Positions 14,731 to 24,124 are shown, counted from the first letter of the stretch. The stretch: 48,123 nucleotides of DNA from Tepidamorphus sp. (GCA_028280885.1 JANQKY010000076.1:1-48123), one strand, 5' to 3'. The notes: generated by a model not told the origin, from the letters alone. Made by a program: numbers and translations.

Positions 14731-16215
14731 ATGATGAAATCAACATTCGCGGCGGCGGCCCTGGCCGGCCTTGCCGCGCTGTTGGCGATGACGGAAAGAG
14801 CCAGCGCGCAAATGACCGACGTGACCGAACTGACCGCCACCGAGGCCGCCGCCGCGATCCGCGACGGCAAGATCACCTCCCGCCAGCTTGTCGACGCGCT
14901 GATCGCGCGGGCCGAGGCCGGCGCGGGGCTGAACGCCTTCATCCTGCTCGACGCCGAGGGCGCACGCGCCGCCGCCGACAAGGCTGATGCAGTGGTGAAG
15001 GCCGGCGAGGCGACCGGGCCGCTGCATGGCGTGCCAATCGTCGCCAAGGACAACATCAATTCCGCCGGGCTTGCGACGACCGCCGGCACGGAAGCGCTGA
15101 AAGGGTTCGTGCCGTCCGAGCATGCCCCGGTGCTGCGGAAACTGACCGATGCGGGCGCGATCCTGCTGGGCAAGACCAACATGCACGAGCTCGCCTTCGG
15201 GATTACCTCCAACAACGCCGCCTTCGGGGCGGTCGGCAACGCCTATGCCGCCGATCGCTTCGCCGGCGGCTCGAGCGGCGGCAGCGGGACCGCGGTTGGC
15301 GCGCGCATGGCGCCGGCGGCGCTCGGCACCGATACCGGCGGCTCGGTGCGCATCCCGGCAGCGCTTAACGGCCTTGCCGGCCTGCGCCCGACCATGGGCC
15401 GCTATCCGGCAGACGGCATCGTGCCGATCTCGCACACCCGCGACACCGCCGGGCCGATGGCCCGGTCGATCGAGGACCTTGTGCTGCTCGACACGATCAT
15501 CACCGGCGATAGCGATCCGGTCGACCCGGCGGCGCTCGACGGGATCACGCTTGCCCGGCCGGCGCAGTTCGTCGGCGATCTCGATCCGGAAACCAAGCGG
15601 CTGTTCGACGCGGCGATCGCCAGGCTGGAAGCCGGCGGCGCGACGATCGTCGATATCGATATCGTCGATCTCGCCGGCAAGGCCGGCTTTCCGATCGCGC
15701 TGGTCGAGGTGAAGGACGATCTCGACGCGTTCGTCAAGAAACACGGCGCGGCCGATGGCATCGAGGCGGTCGCGGCGCAGGTCAAGAGCCCGGACGTGAA
15801 GTTCGTCATGGACAACCTGGTGCTCGGCGACGAGGCGCCGCCGCGGGCGGTCTATGAGGACGTGATGGCGACGGTGCGCCCGGCGCTGATCGCCGCCTAC
15901 GAGACGGCGCTTGCCGACAGCGGTGCCGACGCGCTGGTCTTCCCGACGACGCCGCTGCCGGCCCAGCCGATCGAGGGGTCGGACATGACCGTCATGCTGA
16001 ACGGCAGGGAAGTGCCGACCTTCCAGACCCTCATCCGCAACACGGACCCGGGCTCCAATGCCGGCATTCCGGGGCTGACCGTTCCGATCGGCCTGACAAA
16101 GGACGGCCTGCCGGTCGGCCTGGAACTGGACGGCCTTGCCGGCAGCGACCGCACGCTGCTCTCGATCGGCCTGGCGGTCGAGGCGGTGGTAGAGCCGACG
16201 CCGGCGCCGGAATAG
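14731..16215 (+). CDS. Exported amidase (amidase-signature family)
   Basis: A 494-residue amide hydrolase with a signal peptide (MMKSTFAAAALAGLAALLAMTERASA), so probably periplasmic. The Ser-cisSer-Lys triad is intact: K106 in VAKDN, S182 in GGSSGGSG and S205 in TDTGGSVRIP. The glycine/serine-rich signature spans about 179-210. A GGAGG ribosome binding site lies 8 bases before the ATG. Family members hydrolyse aryl or aliphatic amides; the substrate cannot be assigned. It is not a GatA: there is no gatB/gatC nearby and GatA is not exported. It is followed by a ~1 kb repeat island with no genes. Confidence 0.9.
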   Translation: MMKSTFAAAALAGLAALLAMTERASAQMTDVTELTATEAAAAIRDGKITSRQLVDALIARAEAGAGLNAFILLDAEGARAAADKADAVVKAGEATGPLHGVPIVAKDNINSAGLATTAGTEALKGFVPSEHAPVLRKLTDAGAILLGKTNMHELAFGITSNNAAFGAVGNAYAADRFAGGSSGGSGTAVGARMAPAALGTDTGGSVRIPAALNGLAGLRPTMGRYPADGIVPISHTRDTAGPMARSIEDLVLLDTIITGDSDPVDPAALDGITLARPAQFVGDLDPETKRLFDAAIARLEAGGATIVDIDIVDLAGKAGFPIALVEVKDDLDAFVKKHGAADGIEAVAAQVKSPDVKFVMDNLVLGDEAPPRAVYEDVMATVRPALIAAYETALADSGADALVFPTTPLPAQPIEGSDMTVMLNGREVPTFQTLIRNTDPGSNAGIPGLTVPIGLTKDGLPVGLELDGLAGSDRTLLSIGLAVEAVVEPTPAPE

Positions 16216-16283
16216 CGGTCCGGCGCAATTGTAATGCGTGGCTGCGCATCCTGCCGGGTGCGCAGCCCTGTCGAGCAGGGGAT

Positions 16284-16452
16284 GACGGCCGAGCAGGGCC
16301 GGATACCGCCCTCACCCTCGTCATCCCGGAATTCGCGACAGCGAATATCCGGGATCGGGGAATCGAGGCGGTGCGGAGTCCCACCGGCACCAACACGGGC
16401 TCCCCGATCCCGGCTCTCCGGCTTCGCCTGCGGCCGGGATGACGAGGGAGAG
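16284..16452. repeat. Dispersed palindromic repeat, copy 1
   Basis: A 169-bp unit beginning GACGGCCGAGCAGGGCC. It contains the inverted arms CCCTCGTCATCCCGGA and CCGGGATGACGAGGG, with the central motif ATTCGCGACAGCGAATAT. It is repeated in the same orientation at 16785-16950, with most differences confined to the loop before the right arm. Confidence 0.88.
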
Positions 16453-17209
16453 GTCTGCGTCCTGCCGGCTCCCACTAAGCTGTCATCCCCGGACGTTTTC
16501 CACTACTGCCCGGTTTAAATCCGACGACTTCGCCTAACCGATTGCTTGACATGGCTTTTCGAGTAATCGGCGGCTGAAGGACTCGTGACGTCCCACCCCC
16601 TCAGACGTCATCATCCGCGAAGGCGGATGATCCAGTACTCCGTGTGCTGGCATCTGGAGCACGGCCGAAAAACCAAGCAAGCGCACGGGGTTACTGGATT
16701 CCCGGGACAAGCCCGGCAATGACACGGAGGGGGATTGGCGGGCGATGCCAAGACACCGCTTCCATCGTGGAAGACAGAATTGGTGACGGCCGAGCAGGGC
16801 CGGATACCGCCCTCACCCTCGTCATCCCGGAATTCGCGACAGCGAATATCCGGGATCGGAGAACCGAGGCGGTGCGGAGTCCCACCGGCACCAACACGGG
16901 CTCCCCGATCCCGGCTCGGCTTGTCAGCCGTCCGGGATGACGAGGGAGAGGGGGTGTTGTGACGCAACCATCGCAACCGGTGTGACGCAAGGTCGTATTC
17001 CCGCCCGCCATGGACCCAATTACCGGAACACCCCGCGGCTTCAACCAATTGCGGATGTGTTTGTTCGGACCGCGTGATGCGCATGCGTTGCCAGCCGTGT
17101 TGCGGCGCGGTAAAACTCGACTCGACGCAGGCAACAGTCGCCGATGTCCCCCCGGGCGCGGTTCGCGCGCCTTGAGCGGATGTCCTGCGGCACAATCGAG
17201 CGGGTAGCG
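16453..17209. other. Gene-free repeat island before the sdh operon
   Basis: Besides the two 165-bp repeats, this stretch holds three things. One is a TGTCATCCCCGGACG...CCACTACTGCCCGGTTTA segment (about 16480-16517) that recurs at 41755-41790. The second is a TCATCCGCGAAGGCGGATGA palindrome (about 16610-16629). The third is a GCCGGGCTTGTCCCGG-type unit running into GACACGGAGGGGGATTGGCGGGC (about 16700-16800) that recurs at 42267-42390. The last ~200 bases (16960-17209) are non-repetitive and should carry the sdh promoter. No gene seen. Confidence 0.75.
16785..16950. repeat. Dispersed palindromic repeat, copy 2
   Basis: A direct copy of 16284-16452, offset by 501 bp, with high identity by eye. 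The loop segment between GATCCCGGCTC and CCGGGATGACGAGGG is shorter and different (CGGCTTGTCAGCCGT here). The inverted arms are conserved, so selection or copying acts on the hairpin. Confidence 0.88.
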
Positions 17210-17608
17210 ATGACCGACGCCAGACGTGCGGCCGACAGGCCACTATCTCCCCATCTCCAGGTTTTCCGTCCGATCATCACGATGGTGATGTCCATCTTTC
17301 ACCGGATCACCGGCGCCGGCCTGTATTTCGGCATGGCGCTGTTTGCCTGGTGGCTGGTCGCCGCGGCCTCCGGCAAGGGGTCGTTCAACGTCGTCAACGG
17401 GCTGTTCGGTTCGATCCTCGGCCAGATCGTCCTGTTCGGCTTCACCTGGGCGCTCATCCACCACATGCTGGGGGGGCTGCGCCACTTCGTCTGGGACCTT
17501 GGCCACGGGTTCGAGCTTAAGACCGCCAACACCATGGCCTGGGCGACGGTCATCGGCTCCGTCTCGCTGACGATCCTGTTGTGGATCATCGGCTATCTGG
17601 TGATGTGA
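17210..17608 (+). CDS. sdhC: Succinate dehydrogenase cytochrome b556 subunit
   Basis: A 132-residue membrane anchor of respiratory complex II. The N-terminal [32 protein letters not shown] is the family signature. Three hydrophobic helices follow, with the haem-ligating His region [17 protein letters not shown] in the second. I chose the ATG at 17210, which gives the usual SdhC start; an upstream extension is not supported. It begins the sdhC-sdhD-sdhA block with 11 bp to sdhD. The complex oxidises succinate and reduces ubiquinone. Confidence 0.95.
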   Translation: MTDARRAADRPLSPHLQVFRPIITMVMSIFHRITGAGLYFGMALFAWWLVAAASGKGSFNVVNGLFGSILGQIVLFGFTWALIHHMLGGLRHFVWDLGHGFELKTANTMAWATVIGSVSLTILLWIIGYLVM

Positions 17609-17619
17609 GGATCAGCACC

Positions 17620-17994
17620 ATGCGCACACCCCTTGGACGCGTTCGCGGGCTTGGTTCGGCAAAGGACGGCACCGAGCATTTCTGGATGCAGCGGCTCACC
17701 GCGCTGGCCAACGTGCCGCTGACGATCTTCTTCGTGCTGCTCGTCATCGTGCTGGCGGGCGAGGGATACGGCACCGTGGCGGCGACGATCGGCTCGCCGG
17801 TCATCGCCATCCTGCTGCTGCTCGCCGTCACCTCGGTGACCATTCACATGAAGCTCGGCATGCAGGTGATCATCGAAGATTATGTTCACAGCGAATTCAA
17901 CAAGCTCGTTCTGCTGATCGCGAACACCTTCTTCTGCGTAATCGTGGGACTGTCCGCGGTTTTCGCGATCCTCAAGCTCGCCTTCGGAGGCTGA
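17620..17994 (+). CDS. sdhD: Succinate dehydrogenase hydrophobic membrane anchor subunit
   Basis: A 124-residue membrane anchor of complex [36 protein letters not shown] is the typical alphaproteobacterial SdhD start. Three membrane helices follow, with [20 protein letters not shown] (haem/quinone region) between the second and third. It lies 11 bp after sdhC and its stop is one base before the sdhA start, so it is translated with sdhA. Confidence 0.95.
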   Translation: MRTPLGRVRGLGSAKDGTEHFWMQRLTALANVPLTIFFVLLVIVLAGEGYGTVAATIGSPVIAILLLLAVTSVTIHMKLGMQVIIEDYVHSEFNKLVLLIANTFFCVIVGLSAVFAILKLAFGG

Positions 17995-17995
17995 C

Positions 17996-19846
17996 ATGGC
18001 ATCAAACGGTCAATCCAACGGCAGCGGAACGCCGGACGGCGCGCCCAGCGTCAACGGTCGCGCCTATCCCTTCACCGACCACACCTTCGACGTCGTCGTC
18101 GTCGGCGCCGGCGGCGCCGGCCTGCGCGCCACGCTGGGGGCCGCCGAATCCGGCCTGAAGACGGCCTGCATCACCAAGGTGTTCCCGACCCGCAGCCACA
18201 CCGTGGCCGCCCAGGGCGGCATCGCCGCCTCGCTCGGCAATATGGGGCCGGACGACTGGCGCTGGCACATGTATGACACCGTCAAGGGCTCCGACTGGCT
18301 CGGCGACCAGGACGCGATCGAGTATCTGTGCCGGCACGCGCCCGCCGCCGTCTACGAACTCGAGCACTACGGGCTGCCGTTCTCGCGCACCGAGGAAGGC
18401 AAGATCTATCAGCGCCCGTTCGGCGGCATGACGACGAATTTCGGCGAGGGCACCGCCCACCGCACCTGCGCGGCGGCCGACCGCACCGGCCATGCCATGC
18501 TGCACACGCTCTATGGCCAGTCGCTGCGGCACGCGACCGAGTTCTTCATCGAGTATTTCGCCATCGACCTGATCATGGATGACGAGGGCGCCTGCCGCGG
18601 CGTCGTCGCGTTGTGCCTGGACGACGGCACGCTGCACCGGTTCCGGGCGCACAAGACGATCCTGGCCACCGGCGGCTATGGCCGCGCCTATTTCTCCTGC
18701 ACCTCGGCGCATACCTGCACCGGTGACGGCAACGCCATGGTGCTGCGCGCCGGGCTGCCGCTGCAGGACATGGAATTCGTGCAGTTCCATCCGACCGGCA
18801 TCTACGGCTCGGGCTGCCTGATCACCGAAGGGTCGCGCGGCGAGGGCGGCTATCTTACCAATTCCGAGGGCGAGCGCTTCATGGAGCGCTACGCGCCGCA
18901 CGCCAAGGACCTCGCCTCGCGCGACGTCGTCAGCCGTGCCATGACGATCGAGATGCGCGAGGGCCGCGGCGTTGGCAAGGAAAAGGACCACTGTTTCCTG
19001 CACCTGGATCATCTCGATCCGAAGGTGCTGGCCGAGCGGCTGCCGGGCATTTCCGAATCCGCCCGCATCTTCGCCGGCGTCGACGTCACCAAGGAGCCGA
19101 TCCCGGTGCTGCCGACGGTGCATTACAACATGGGCGGCATCCCGACCAACTATCACGGTGAGGTGCTGACCAAGGTCGGCGACGATCCCGACACGGTGGT
19201 GCCGGGCCTGATGGCGATCGGCGAGGCGGCCTGCGTGTCGGTGCATGGCGCCAACCGGCTCGGCTCGAATTCGCTGATCGACCTCGTCGTGTTCGGCCGG
19301 GCCGCCGGCCTGCGCTGCGCCGAGACGCTGGAGCCGGGCGAGAAGCACACCGACCTGCCAAAGGACGCCGGCATGAATTCGCTCGAGCGTCTCGACCATT
19401 TCCGCTACGCCGACGGCGGCACGCCGACCGCGAAGCTGCGCCTCGACATGCAGAAGACCATGCAGACCAATTGCGCGGTGTTCCGCACCGGCGAGGTGCT
19501 CGACGAAGGCAAGGATCTGATCCACGGCGTCTGGCAGGCCGAGAAGGATATCGGCGTCAGCGACCGCTCGCTGATCTGGAACACCGATCTCGTCGAGACG
19601 CTGGAATTCGACAACCTGATCTCGCTTGCCGTCGTCACCATGGAAAGCGCGGTGAACCGCACCGAAAGCCGTGGCGCGCATGCCCGCGAGGACTATCCCG
19701 ATCGGGACGACAAGGACTGGATGAAGCATACGCTCGCCTGGGCCGACACCCAGGCCCAGACGGTCAAGATCGACTACCGGCCGGTGCATTCCTACACGAT
19801 GACCAACGATATCCAGTATATCGAGCCGAAGGCGCGGGTGTATTGA
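17996..19846 (+). CDS. sdhA: Succinate dehydrogenase flavoprotein subunit
   Basis: A 616-residue catalytic subunit of complex II. An FAD-binding Rossmann segment ([24 protein letters not shown]) is followed by the covalent flavin-attachment histidine in [10 protein letters not shown]. Substrate-site stretches include [23 protein letters not shown] and the active-site arginine/His region [22 protein letters not shown], with the standard C-terminus [24 protein letters not shown]. Length is normal. Unusually, sdhB does not follow directly: an FkbM-type methyltransferase gene and a small exported-protein gene come first. Confidence 0.97.
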   Translation: MASNGQSNGSGTPDGAPSVNGRAYPFTDHTFDVVVVGAGGAGLRATLGAAESGLKTACITKVFPTRSHTVAAQGGIAASLGNMGPDDWRWHMYDTVKGSDWLGDQDAIEYLCRHAPAAVYELEHYGLPFSRTEEGKIYQRPFGGMTTNFGEGTAHRTCAAADRTGHAMLHTLYGQSLRHATEFFIEYFAIDLIMDDEGACRGVVALCLDDGTLHRFRAHKTILATGGYGRAYFSCTSAHTCTGDGNAMVLRAGLPLQDMEFVQFHPTGIYGSGCLITEGSRGEGGYLTNSEGERFMERYAPHAKDLASRDVVSRAMTIEMREGRGVGKEKDHCFLHLDHLDPKVLAERLPGISESARIFAGVDVTKEPIPVLPTVHYNMGGIPTNYHGEVLTKVGDDPDTVVPGLMAIGEAACVSVHGANRLGSNSLIDLVVFGRAAGLRCAETLEPGEKHTDLPKDAGMNSLERLDHFRYADGGTPTAKLRLDMQKTMQTNCAVFRTGEVLDEGKDLIHGVWQAEKDIGVSDRSLIWNTDLVETLEFDNLISLAVVTMESAVNRTESRGAHAREDYPDRDDKDWMKHTLAWADTQAQTVKIDYRPVHSYTMTNDIQYIEPKARVY

Positions 19847-19874
19847 GCAGAGCTGCGGTATCGCCGGCAGAGTG

Positions 19875-20747
19875 ATGATGGGCAACGCGCGGATAGCCGA
19901 CAACAGCGTGCAGGCGGCCGGCCGTTTCGGCGACAGCCGCCCCGGCGGCTTCAGCCGGACGCTCTGGCGGCTTGCCGATTCGCGTTCGCTCGGTCCGGTC
20001 TCGCGGGCAAGGCTCCGGCAGGTGGTCGTCCGGCTGGCGCCGGGCCCCTTCGATATCGAGGCCGAGGAGATCCGCCTGCGCGCCTATCCGGCGGAGAACC
20101 ATTCCGACCGGGTGGCGATGGCGCGCGGCCGGCTGCCCGACCGGGACGAACGCCGCGCGCTTAAGCCGTTCCTTGGAAACGGAGGCGTCTTCGTCGATGT
20201 CGGTGCCAATGTCGGGCTCTATGCGCTGTGGGCCGCCCGCCGCGTCGGGCCGGCGGGCCGGGTGCTGGCGATCGAGCCGCATCCGGCGATGGCCGACCGG
20301 CTGCGCTTCAACATCGCGGCGAACGGCGCGGAGCGGGTGAGCGTCATCCAGTCGGCCGTCGGCGAAGAGGCTGGCACGGCGACGCTGCATGGCAGCGCCG
20401 GCGGCAATAGCGGGCAATCGTCCCTGCTCAAGGCCGTCGCCTTCCGGCCGGAGGATCGCTACGCGGTGGCGGTGCGGCCGTTGCTCGACCTCGTCGAAGA
20501 GGCGGGGCTTGCGGCAATGGACGTCCTGAAGATCGATATCGAGGGCTTCGAGGACCGGGCGCTGGTGCCGTTCCTGGCCTCCGCGCCCGACGCCCTGCTG
20601 CCGCGCGCGGTGCTCCTGGAGACGGATGTCGCCGAGCACTGGCGCAGCGATTGCGCGGCAGCGCTTGCGGCAAACGGCTACACCCTGCTCGCCGAAACGA
20701 CGGCGAACGCCATCTATCAACACAACAAGGTGGAGAACCGGACATGA
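19875..20747 (+). CDS. FkbM-family SAM-dependent methyltransferase inside the sdh operon
   Basis: A ~290-residue methyltransferase of the FkbM group. The SAM-binding motif I is GGVFVDVGANVGLYALWAARRVG, followed by VLAIEPHPAMADRLRFNIAANG and the FkbM-typical MDVLKIDIEGFEDRAL. The variable N-terminus (~85 residues) precedes the domain; no signal peptide, so cytoplasmic. FkbM enzymes O-methylate small molecules or glycans; the substrate here is unknown. It starts 28 bp after sdhA (GTG 19872, ATGs 19875 and 19878 are all possible). Its stop overlaps the next start (ATGA at 20744-20747). The placement between sdhA and sdhB on the same strand implies co-expression with complex II. Confidence 0.88.
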   Translation: MMGNARIADNSVQAAGRFGDSRPGGFSRTLWRLADSRSLGPVSRARLRQVVVRLAPGPFDIEAEEIRLRAYPAENHSDRVAMARGRLPDRDERRALKPFLGNGGVFVDVGANVGLYALWAARRVGPAGRVLAIEPHPAMADRLRFNIAANGAERVSVIQSAVGEEAGTATLHGSAGGNSGQSSLLKAVAFRPEDRYAVAVRPLLDLVEEAGLAAMDVLKIDIEGFEDRALVPFLASAPDALLPRAVLLETDVAEHWRSDCAAALAANGYTLLAETTANAIYQHNKVENRT

Positions 20748-21076
20748 CCGTGGCATGCAGGACCCTATTCACCGCCGCCGCGATCGGCCTTGCCGCCGCC
20801 GGCCTCGCCTACGCTGACGACCGCGCCGACGATCGCGCGACCATCGTCACGGCCTGCGGCGAGATGTCGAACATGCCGCAGCCGATCTGCGAATGCATCG
20901 CGGACCGGGCACAGGACGATCTTAACGCCGATGCTTACGCTTTCTTCATCGCTGTCATCACACAGGACGAGGCCGAGCAGGAACGGCTTCGCGCAGCAGC
21001 CGCGCATGACGATCTGGGCGCCGCGGCGATGTTCTTCACGACCGCGCCGGGCAAATGCGCCCAGCAGTCCAACTGA
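20744..21076 (+). CDS. Small exported four-cysteine protein inside the sdh operon
   Basis: A 110-residue protein with a signal peptide (MTVACRTLFTAAAIGLAAAGLAYA). The mature ~86 residues are mostly helical and acidic, with four cysteines: VTACGEM, PICECIADRA (a C-x-C pair) and GKCAQ. The C...C-x-C...C spacing suggests disulfides or a metal site. No known domain recognised. Its ATG overlaps the stop of the FkbM-type gene, so the two are coupled, and sdhB starts 44 bp downstream. A role linked to periplasmic events of respiration is possible, but this rests only on position. Confidence 0.82.
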   Translation: MTVACRTLFTAAAIGLAAAGLAYADDRADDRATIVTACGEMSNMPQPICECIADRAQDDLNADAYAFFIAVITQDEAEQERLRAAAAHDDLGAAAMFFTTAPGKCAQQSN

Positions 21077-21120
21077 TATACGATACGGCCCGAACCGGCC
21101 CCTGACCGAAAGGTAGATTG

Positions 21121-21900
21121 ATGGTCCAGCTTACGCTTCCGAAAAACTCGACGATGTCCGAGGGCAAGGTCTGGGACAAGACGGAGGGCGCCAAGAACAC
21201 CCGCACGTTCCGGGTCTATCGCTGGAATCCGGATGACGGCAATAATCCGACGATCGACACCTATCACGTCGATCTCGACGATTGCGGGCCGATGGTTCTC
21301 GATGCGCTGCTGTGGATCAAGAACACCGTCGATTCCACGCTGACCCTGCGCCGCTCCTGCCGCGAGGGGGTGTGCGGATCCTGCGCGATGAATATCGACG
21401 GCATGAACACGCTCGCCTGCACCAAGGGCATGGACGAGATCGAGGGCGACATCAAGATCTACCCGCTGCCGCACATGCCGGTGATCAAGGATCTGGTTCC
21501 CGACCTGACCAATTTCTACGCCCAGCACCAGTCGATCCAGCCCTGGCTGCAGACGACGACGCCGCAGCCGGAAAAGGAATGGAAGCAGAGCCACGAGGAC
21601 CGCGAGAAGCTCGACGGCCTCTACGAATGCATCCTGTGCGCCTGCTGCTCGGCCTCCTGCCCGTCCTACTGGTGGAATTCCGACCGCTATCTCGGCCCGG
21701 CCGTGCTGCTGCAGGCCTATCGCTGGATCGCCGACAGCCGCGACGAGGCGACCGGCGAGCGGCTCGACGATCTGGAAGATCCTTTCCGGCTCTATCGCTG
21801 CCACACGATCATGAACTGCGCCCAGACCTGTCCGAAGGGGCTCAATCCGGCCAAGGCGATCGCCGAGATCAAGAAGAAGATGGTCGAACGGCGGATGTAG
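21121..21900 (+). CDS. sdhB: Succinate dehydrogenase iron-sulfur subunit
   Basis: A 259-residue electron-transfer subunit of complex II. The [2Fe-2S] cluster ligands are in [22 protein letters not shown]. The [4Fe-4S] and [3Fe-4S] ligands are in [16 protein letters not shown] and [24 protein letters not shown] ribosome binding site precedes the ATG at 21121; a TTG one codon earlier is unlikely. The gene is separated from sdhA by the methyltransferase and small exported-protein genes. It ends only 4 bp from the convergent LysR gene. Confidence 0.96.
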   Translation: MVQLTLPKNSTMSEGKVWDKTEGAKNTRTFRVYRWNPDDGNNPTIDTYHVDLDDCGPMVLDALLWIKNTVDSTLTLRRSCREGVCGSCAMNIDGMNTLACTKGMDEIEGDIKIYPLPHMPVIKDLVPDLTNFYAQHQSIQPWLQTTTPQPEKEWKQSHEDREKLDGLYECILCACCSASCPSYWWNSDRYLGPAVLLQAYRWIADSRDEATGERLDDLEDPFRLYRCHTIMNCAQTCPKGLNPAKAIAEIKKKMVERRM

Positions 21901-21904
21901 GCGC

Positions 21905-22828
21905 CTATCGGGCCTCGTTGCCGGCGTCGCGGCGCGTCTCCCGCACGGTCGCGACGATGCGGCCGCGCAGCCAGCGGAACAGGTCGGACATGTTCGTCCG
22001 CGTCGTCCAGAACATGTCCACATTCAGGGGGATCCGGATCGGCAGGTCCCGGATCGTCAGGCCGGGCATGGTCCGTTCGGCCAGCCTGCGCGGCGTGCAG
22101 GCGATCAGGTCCGTTCCCTTCAGATAGGCGCCGAGGTCGCCGTATTCCGACAGCTCGACCGCCGTCTTAAGCTCGATGCCGAGGCTCTCGAAGGCGCCGA
22201 AATAGCCAGGCCGCCAGCCGCCGGCAAACTGCACCACCGCGTGGCGCGCCCCGGCGATCCGCTCGCCGGTGAGATCGCCCCTGGCCAGCGGGTTGTTCGG
22301 GTCCATCACATAGACATACGTGTCCGAACAGACGTGCCGCTTGAACACCGTCTCGCCGACGAACTGCACCGGTCCGAGCAGGATGTCGCATTCGCCGCGC
22401 TTGAGCTGCTCTTCGCCGCGGGCATGCGAGCTTACGAAACGCAGGCGCAGACCCGGCGCCCGGCGCCGCAGGTCGGCGATCAGGGCGGGTAGCAGCGTCA
22501 CCCGCTCATAGTGGTTGCAGGAGACCGCCACACGACCCTCCTCGCGCCCGGGATCGAAGGTGCGGTCGGCGGCAAGGCCCTCGAAGGTCTCCAGCAGCGT
22601 CGCGGCATGGCCGACGATGACGCGGCACTGGTCGGTCGCGACGGTACGGTTGTTTTCACGCACGAAAAGCGGGTCGCGGAAGGTCTCCCGCAACTGCGCG
22701 ATCGCGTAGCTGACGGTTGATTGCGTGATGCCGAGTTCTTCCGCCGCCAGCGAGAACGATCCCAGATCGTGGACATATTGCAGGATCTGCAGCGCCGCGA
22801 AATCGGTCTTAAGGATCTGCCGCTTCAT
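21905..22828 (-). CDS. LysR-family transcriptional regulator
   Basis: A 307-residue regulator: N-terminal winged helix-turn-helix (about 10-70, ALQILQYVHDLGSFSLAAEELGITQSTVSYAIAQLRE) and a C-terminal periplasmic-binding-like effector domain. It is divergent from the P450 gene across a 108-bp gap with a perfect LysR-type T-N11-A palindrome next to its own start. It therefore most likely controls the P450-ferredoxin pair and itself. The NodD-like N-terminus (LQILQYVHDLGSFS, then RETFRDPLFVRENN) fits the subgroup that responds to aromatic ligands, but the effector is unknown. Confidence 0.88.
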   Translation of the reverse strand: MKRQILKTDFAALQILQYVHDLGSFSLAAEELGITQSTVSYAIAQLRETFRDPLFVRENNRTVATDQCRVIVGHAATLLETFEGLAADRTFDPGREEGRVAVSCNHYERVTLLPALIADLRRRAPGLRLRFVSSHARGEEQLKRGECDILLGPVQFVGETVFKRHVCSDTYVYVMDPNNPLARGDLTGERIAGARHAVVQFAGGWRPGYFGAFESLGIELKTAVELSEYGDLGAYLKGTDLIACTPRRLAERTMPGLTIRDLPIRIPLNVDMFWTTRTNMSDLFRWLRGRIVATVRETRRDAGNEAR

Positions 22829-22842
22829 CGAAAATCACCTCG

Positions 22843-22857
22843 ATCGAATTTTTCGAT
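22843..22857. promoter_or_regulatory. LysR-type operator in the LysR-P450 divergent region
   Basis: ATCGAA-TTT-TTCGAT is a perfect 15-bp palindrome that fits the LysR box T-N11-A (T at 22844, A at 22856). It lies 14 bp upstream of the regulator start and 80 bp upstream of the P450 start. A weaker ATTC...GAAT arrangement follows at about 22865-22880 and could be the second half of an activation site. Confidence 0.7.
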
Positions 22858-22936
22858 AGAGTGCATTCAATCAATCGAATTGACAATGGGCGCCGCGCAG
22901 TCTGGGATTGTTCCAAACAAGTTTGGAGGAGATGCC

Positions 22937-24124
22937 ATGGCTAGCGCCGTTCAGACCGTGTCGGACGTGACCATCGAGGAGATGATGGCCGATCCCTATC
23001 CGGTGTTCGACAGGGTCAGGGACATCGGCTCGGCGGTCTGGCTCGACTGCGCCGCGATCCATCTCGTCACGCGGTTCGACGACATCATGACGGTCGAGCG
23101 CAACCATGCCGTCTTCGCCTCGACGAACCCGAAGTCGCTGATGAACAAGGTTATGGGCCACTCCCTGATGCGCAAGGATGACGAGGCGCACAGGAACGAG
23201 CGCATGGCGGTCGAGCCGTCGTTTCGCCCCGGCATCGTCAAGACGGAATGGCGGCCGGTCTTCGAGGAGATCGCCGACGATCTGATCGACGCGTTTGCCG
23301 ATCGCGGCGAGGCCGATCTGTTCGACAGTTTCGCAGCCCCGATGGCCTCCCGCGCGTTGAGCGCGCTGTTGGGCTTCGAGGGCGTTGCCTGGCAGGACCT
23401 GGCGCGGTGGTCGCAGGCGCTGATGGACGGGGTCGGCAACTATCACGCCGACCCGGAGATCGATGCCCGCGCCCGGGAGGCGTCGGAGGGGATCGACGCG
23501 GCGATCGAAGCGGTCCTGGGCAAGCACCGGGCCGAGCGCAACGCGACGATCCTGTCGTCGATGGCGCATGCCGAGCATCCCCATTCCATCGACCAGATCC
23601 GCGCCAACATCAAGGTCATCGTCGGTGGCGGCCTGAACGAGCCGCGCGATTCGATCCTGACGACGGTGCTCGGGCTCCTGCAGAACGACGACCAGCGCCG
23701 CCAGGCCGAGGCCAATCCGAAGCTGTTCGCCAAGGCCTTCGAGGAAGCGGTGCGCTGGGTCTCGCCGATCGGCATGTATCCGCGCCGCGTCGCCTGCGAC
23801 ACCACGCTCGGCGATACCGTCCTGAAGGAGGGCGATCAGCTCGGCATCTGCGTCGGCGCGGCCAATCGCGATCCCTCGCGGTTCGACGGCGCCAACGATT
23901 TCGATATCAACCGCCCGAAGGTCCAGCATCTGGGCTTCGGCGCCGGGCCGCATTTCTGCGCGGGAACCTGGGTTGCGCGGCAGATGGTCGGCGAGGTCGC
24001 CGTGCCGAAGCTGTTCAGGCGCCTGCCCGGCCTCGTCCTGAAGGGCGATCCGCCACCGGTCGAGCGGGGCTGGGTCTTCCGCGGCCCGGTGTCGCTGCCG
24101 GTTCGCTGGACGGTGGGAGGGTGA
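22937..24124 (+). CDS. Cytochrome P450 monooxygenase with atypical I-helix
   Basis: A 395-residue soluble bacterial P450. The haem-thiolate loop is FGAGPHFCAGTWVAR with C341. The K-helix ExxR lies in FEEAVRWVSPIG. The C-helix region is DDEAHRNERMAVEPSF. The I-helix reads IVGGGLNEPRDSI, so the usual acid-alcohol pair (A/G-G-x-D/E-T) is missing its threonine. A GGAGGAG ribosome binding site precedes the ATG. A ferredoxin gene follows 5 bp downstream, giving a class I-type redox chain, though no ferredoxin reductase lies in the window. Regulation by the divergent LysR protein is likely. Substrate unknown; aromatic or terpenoid compounds are plausible. Confidence 0.92.
   Translation: MASAVQTVSDVTIEEMMADPYPVFDRVRDIGSAVWLDCAAIHLVTRFDDIMTVERNHAVFASTNPKSLMNKVMGHSLMRKDDEAHRNERMAVEPSFRPGIVKTEWRPVFEEIADDLIDAFADRGEADLFDSFAAPMASRALSALLGFEGVAWQDLARWSQALMDGVGNYHADPEIDARAREASEGIDAAIEAVLGKHRAERNATILSSMAHAEHPHSIDQIRANIKVIVGGGLNEPRDSILTTVLGLLQNDDQRRQAEANPKLFAKAFEEAVRWVSPIGMYPRRVACDTTLGDTVLKEGDQLGICVGAANRDPSRFDGANDFDINRPKVQHLGFGAGPHFCAGTWVARQMVGEVAVPKLFRRLPGLVLKGDPPPVERGWVFRGPVSLPVRWTVGG

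Noticed and set aside
14731..16215. GatA subunit of the amidotransferase
   Set aside because: The protein has a signal peptide and there is no gatB or gatC nearby.
16216..17209. Insertion sequence or prophage remnant
   Set aside because: The islands contain only palindromic repeats; no transposase, integrase or remnant frame was found.
18002..19903. 633-codon open frame antisense to sdhA
   Set aside because: Its codons mirror the high-GC third positions of sdhA, it has no motif, and sdhA is certain on the other strand.
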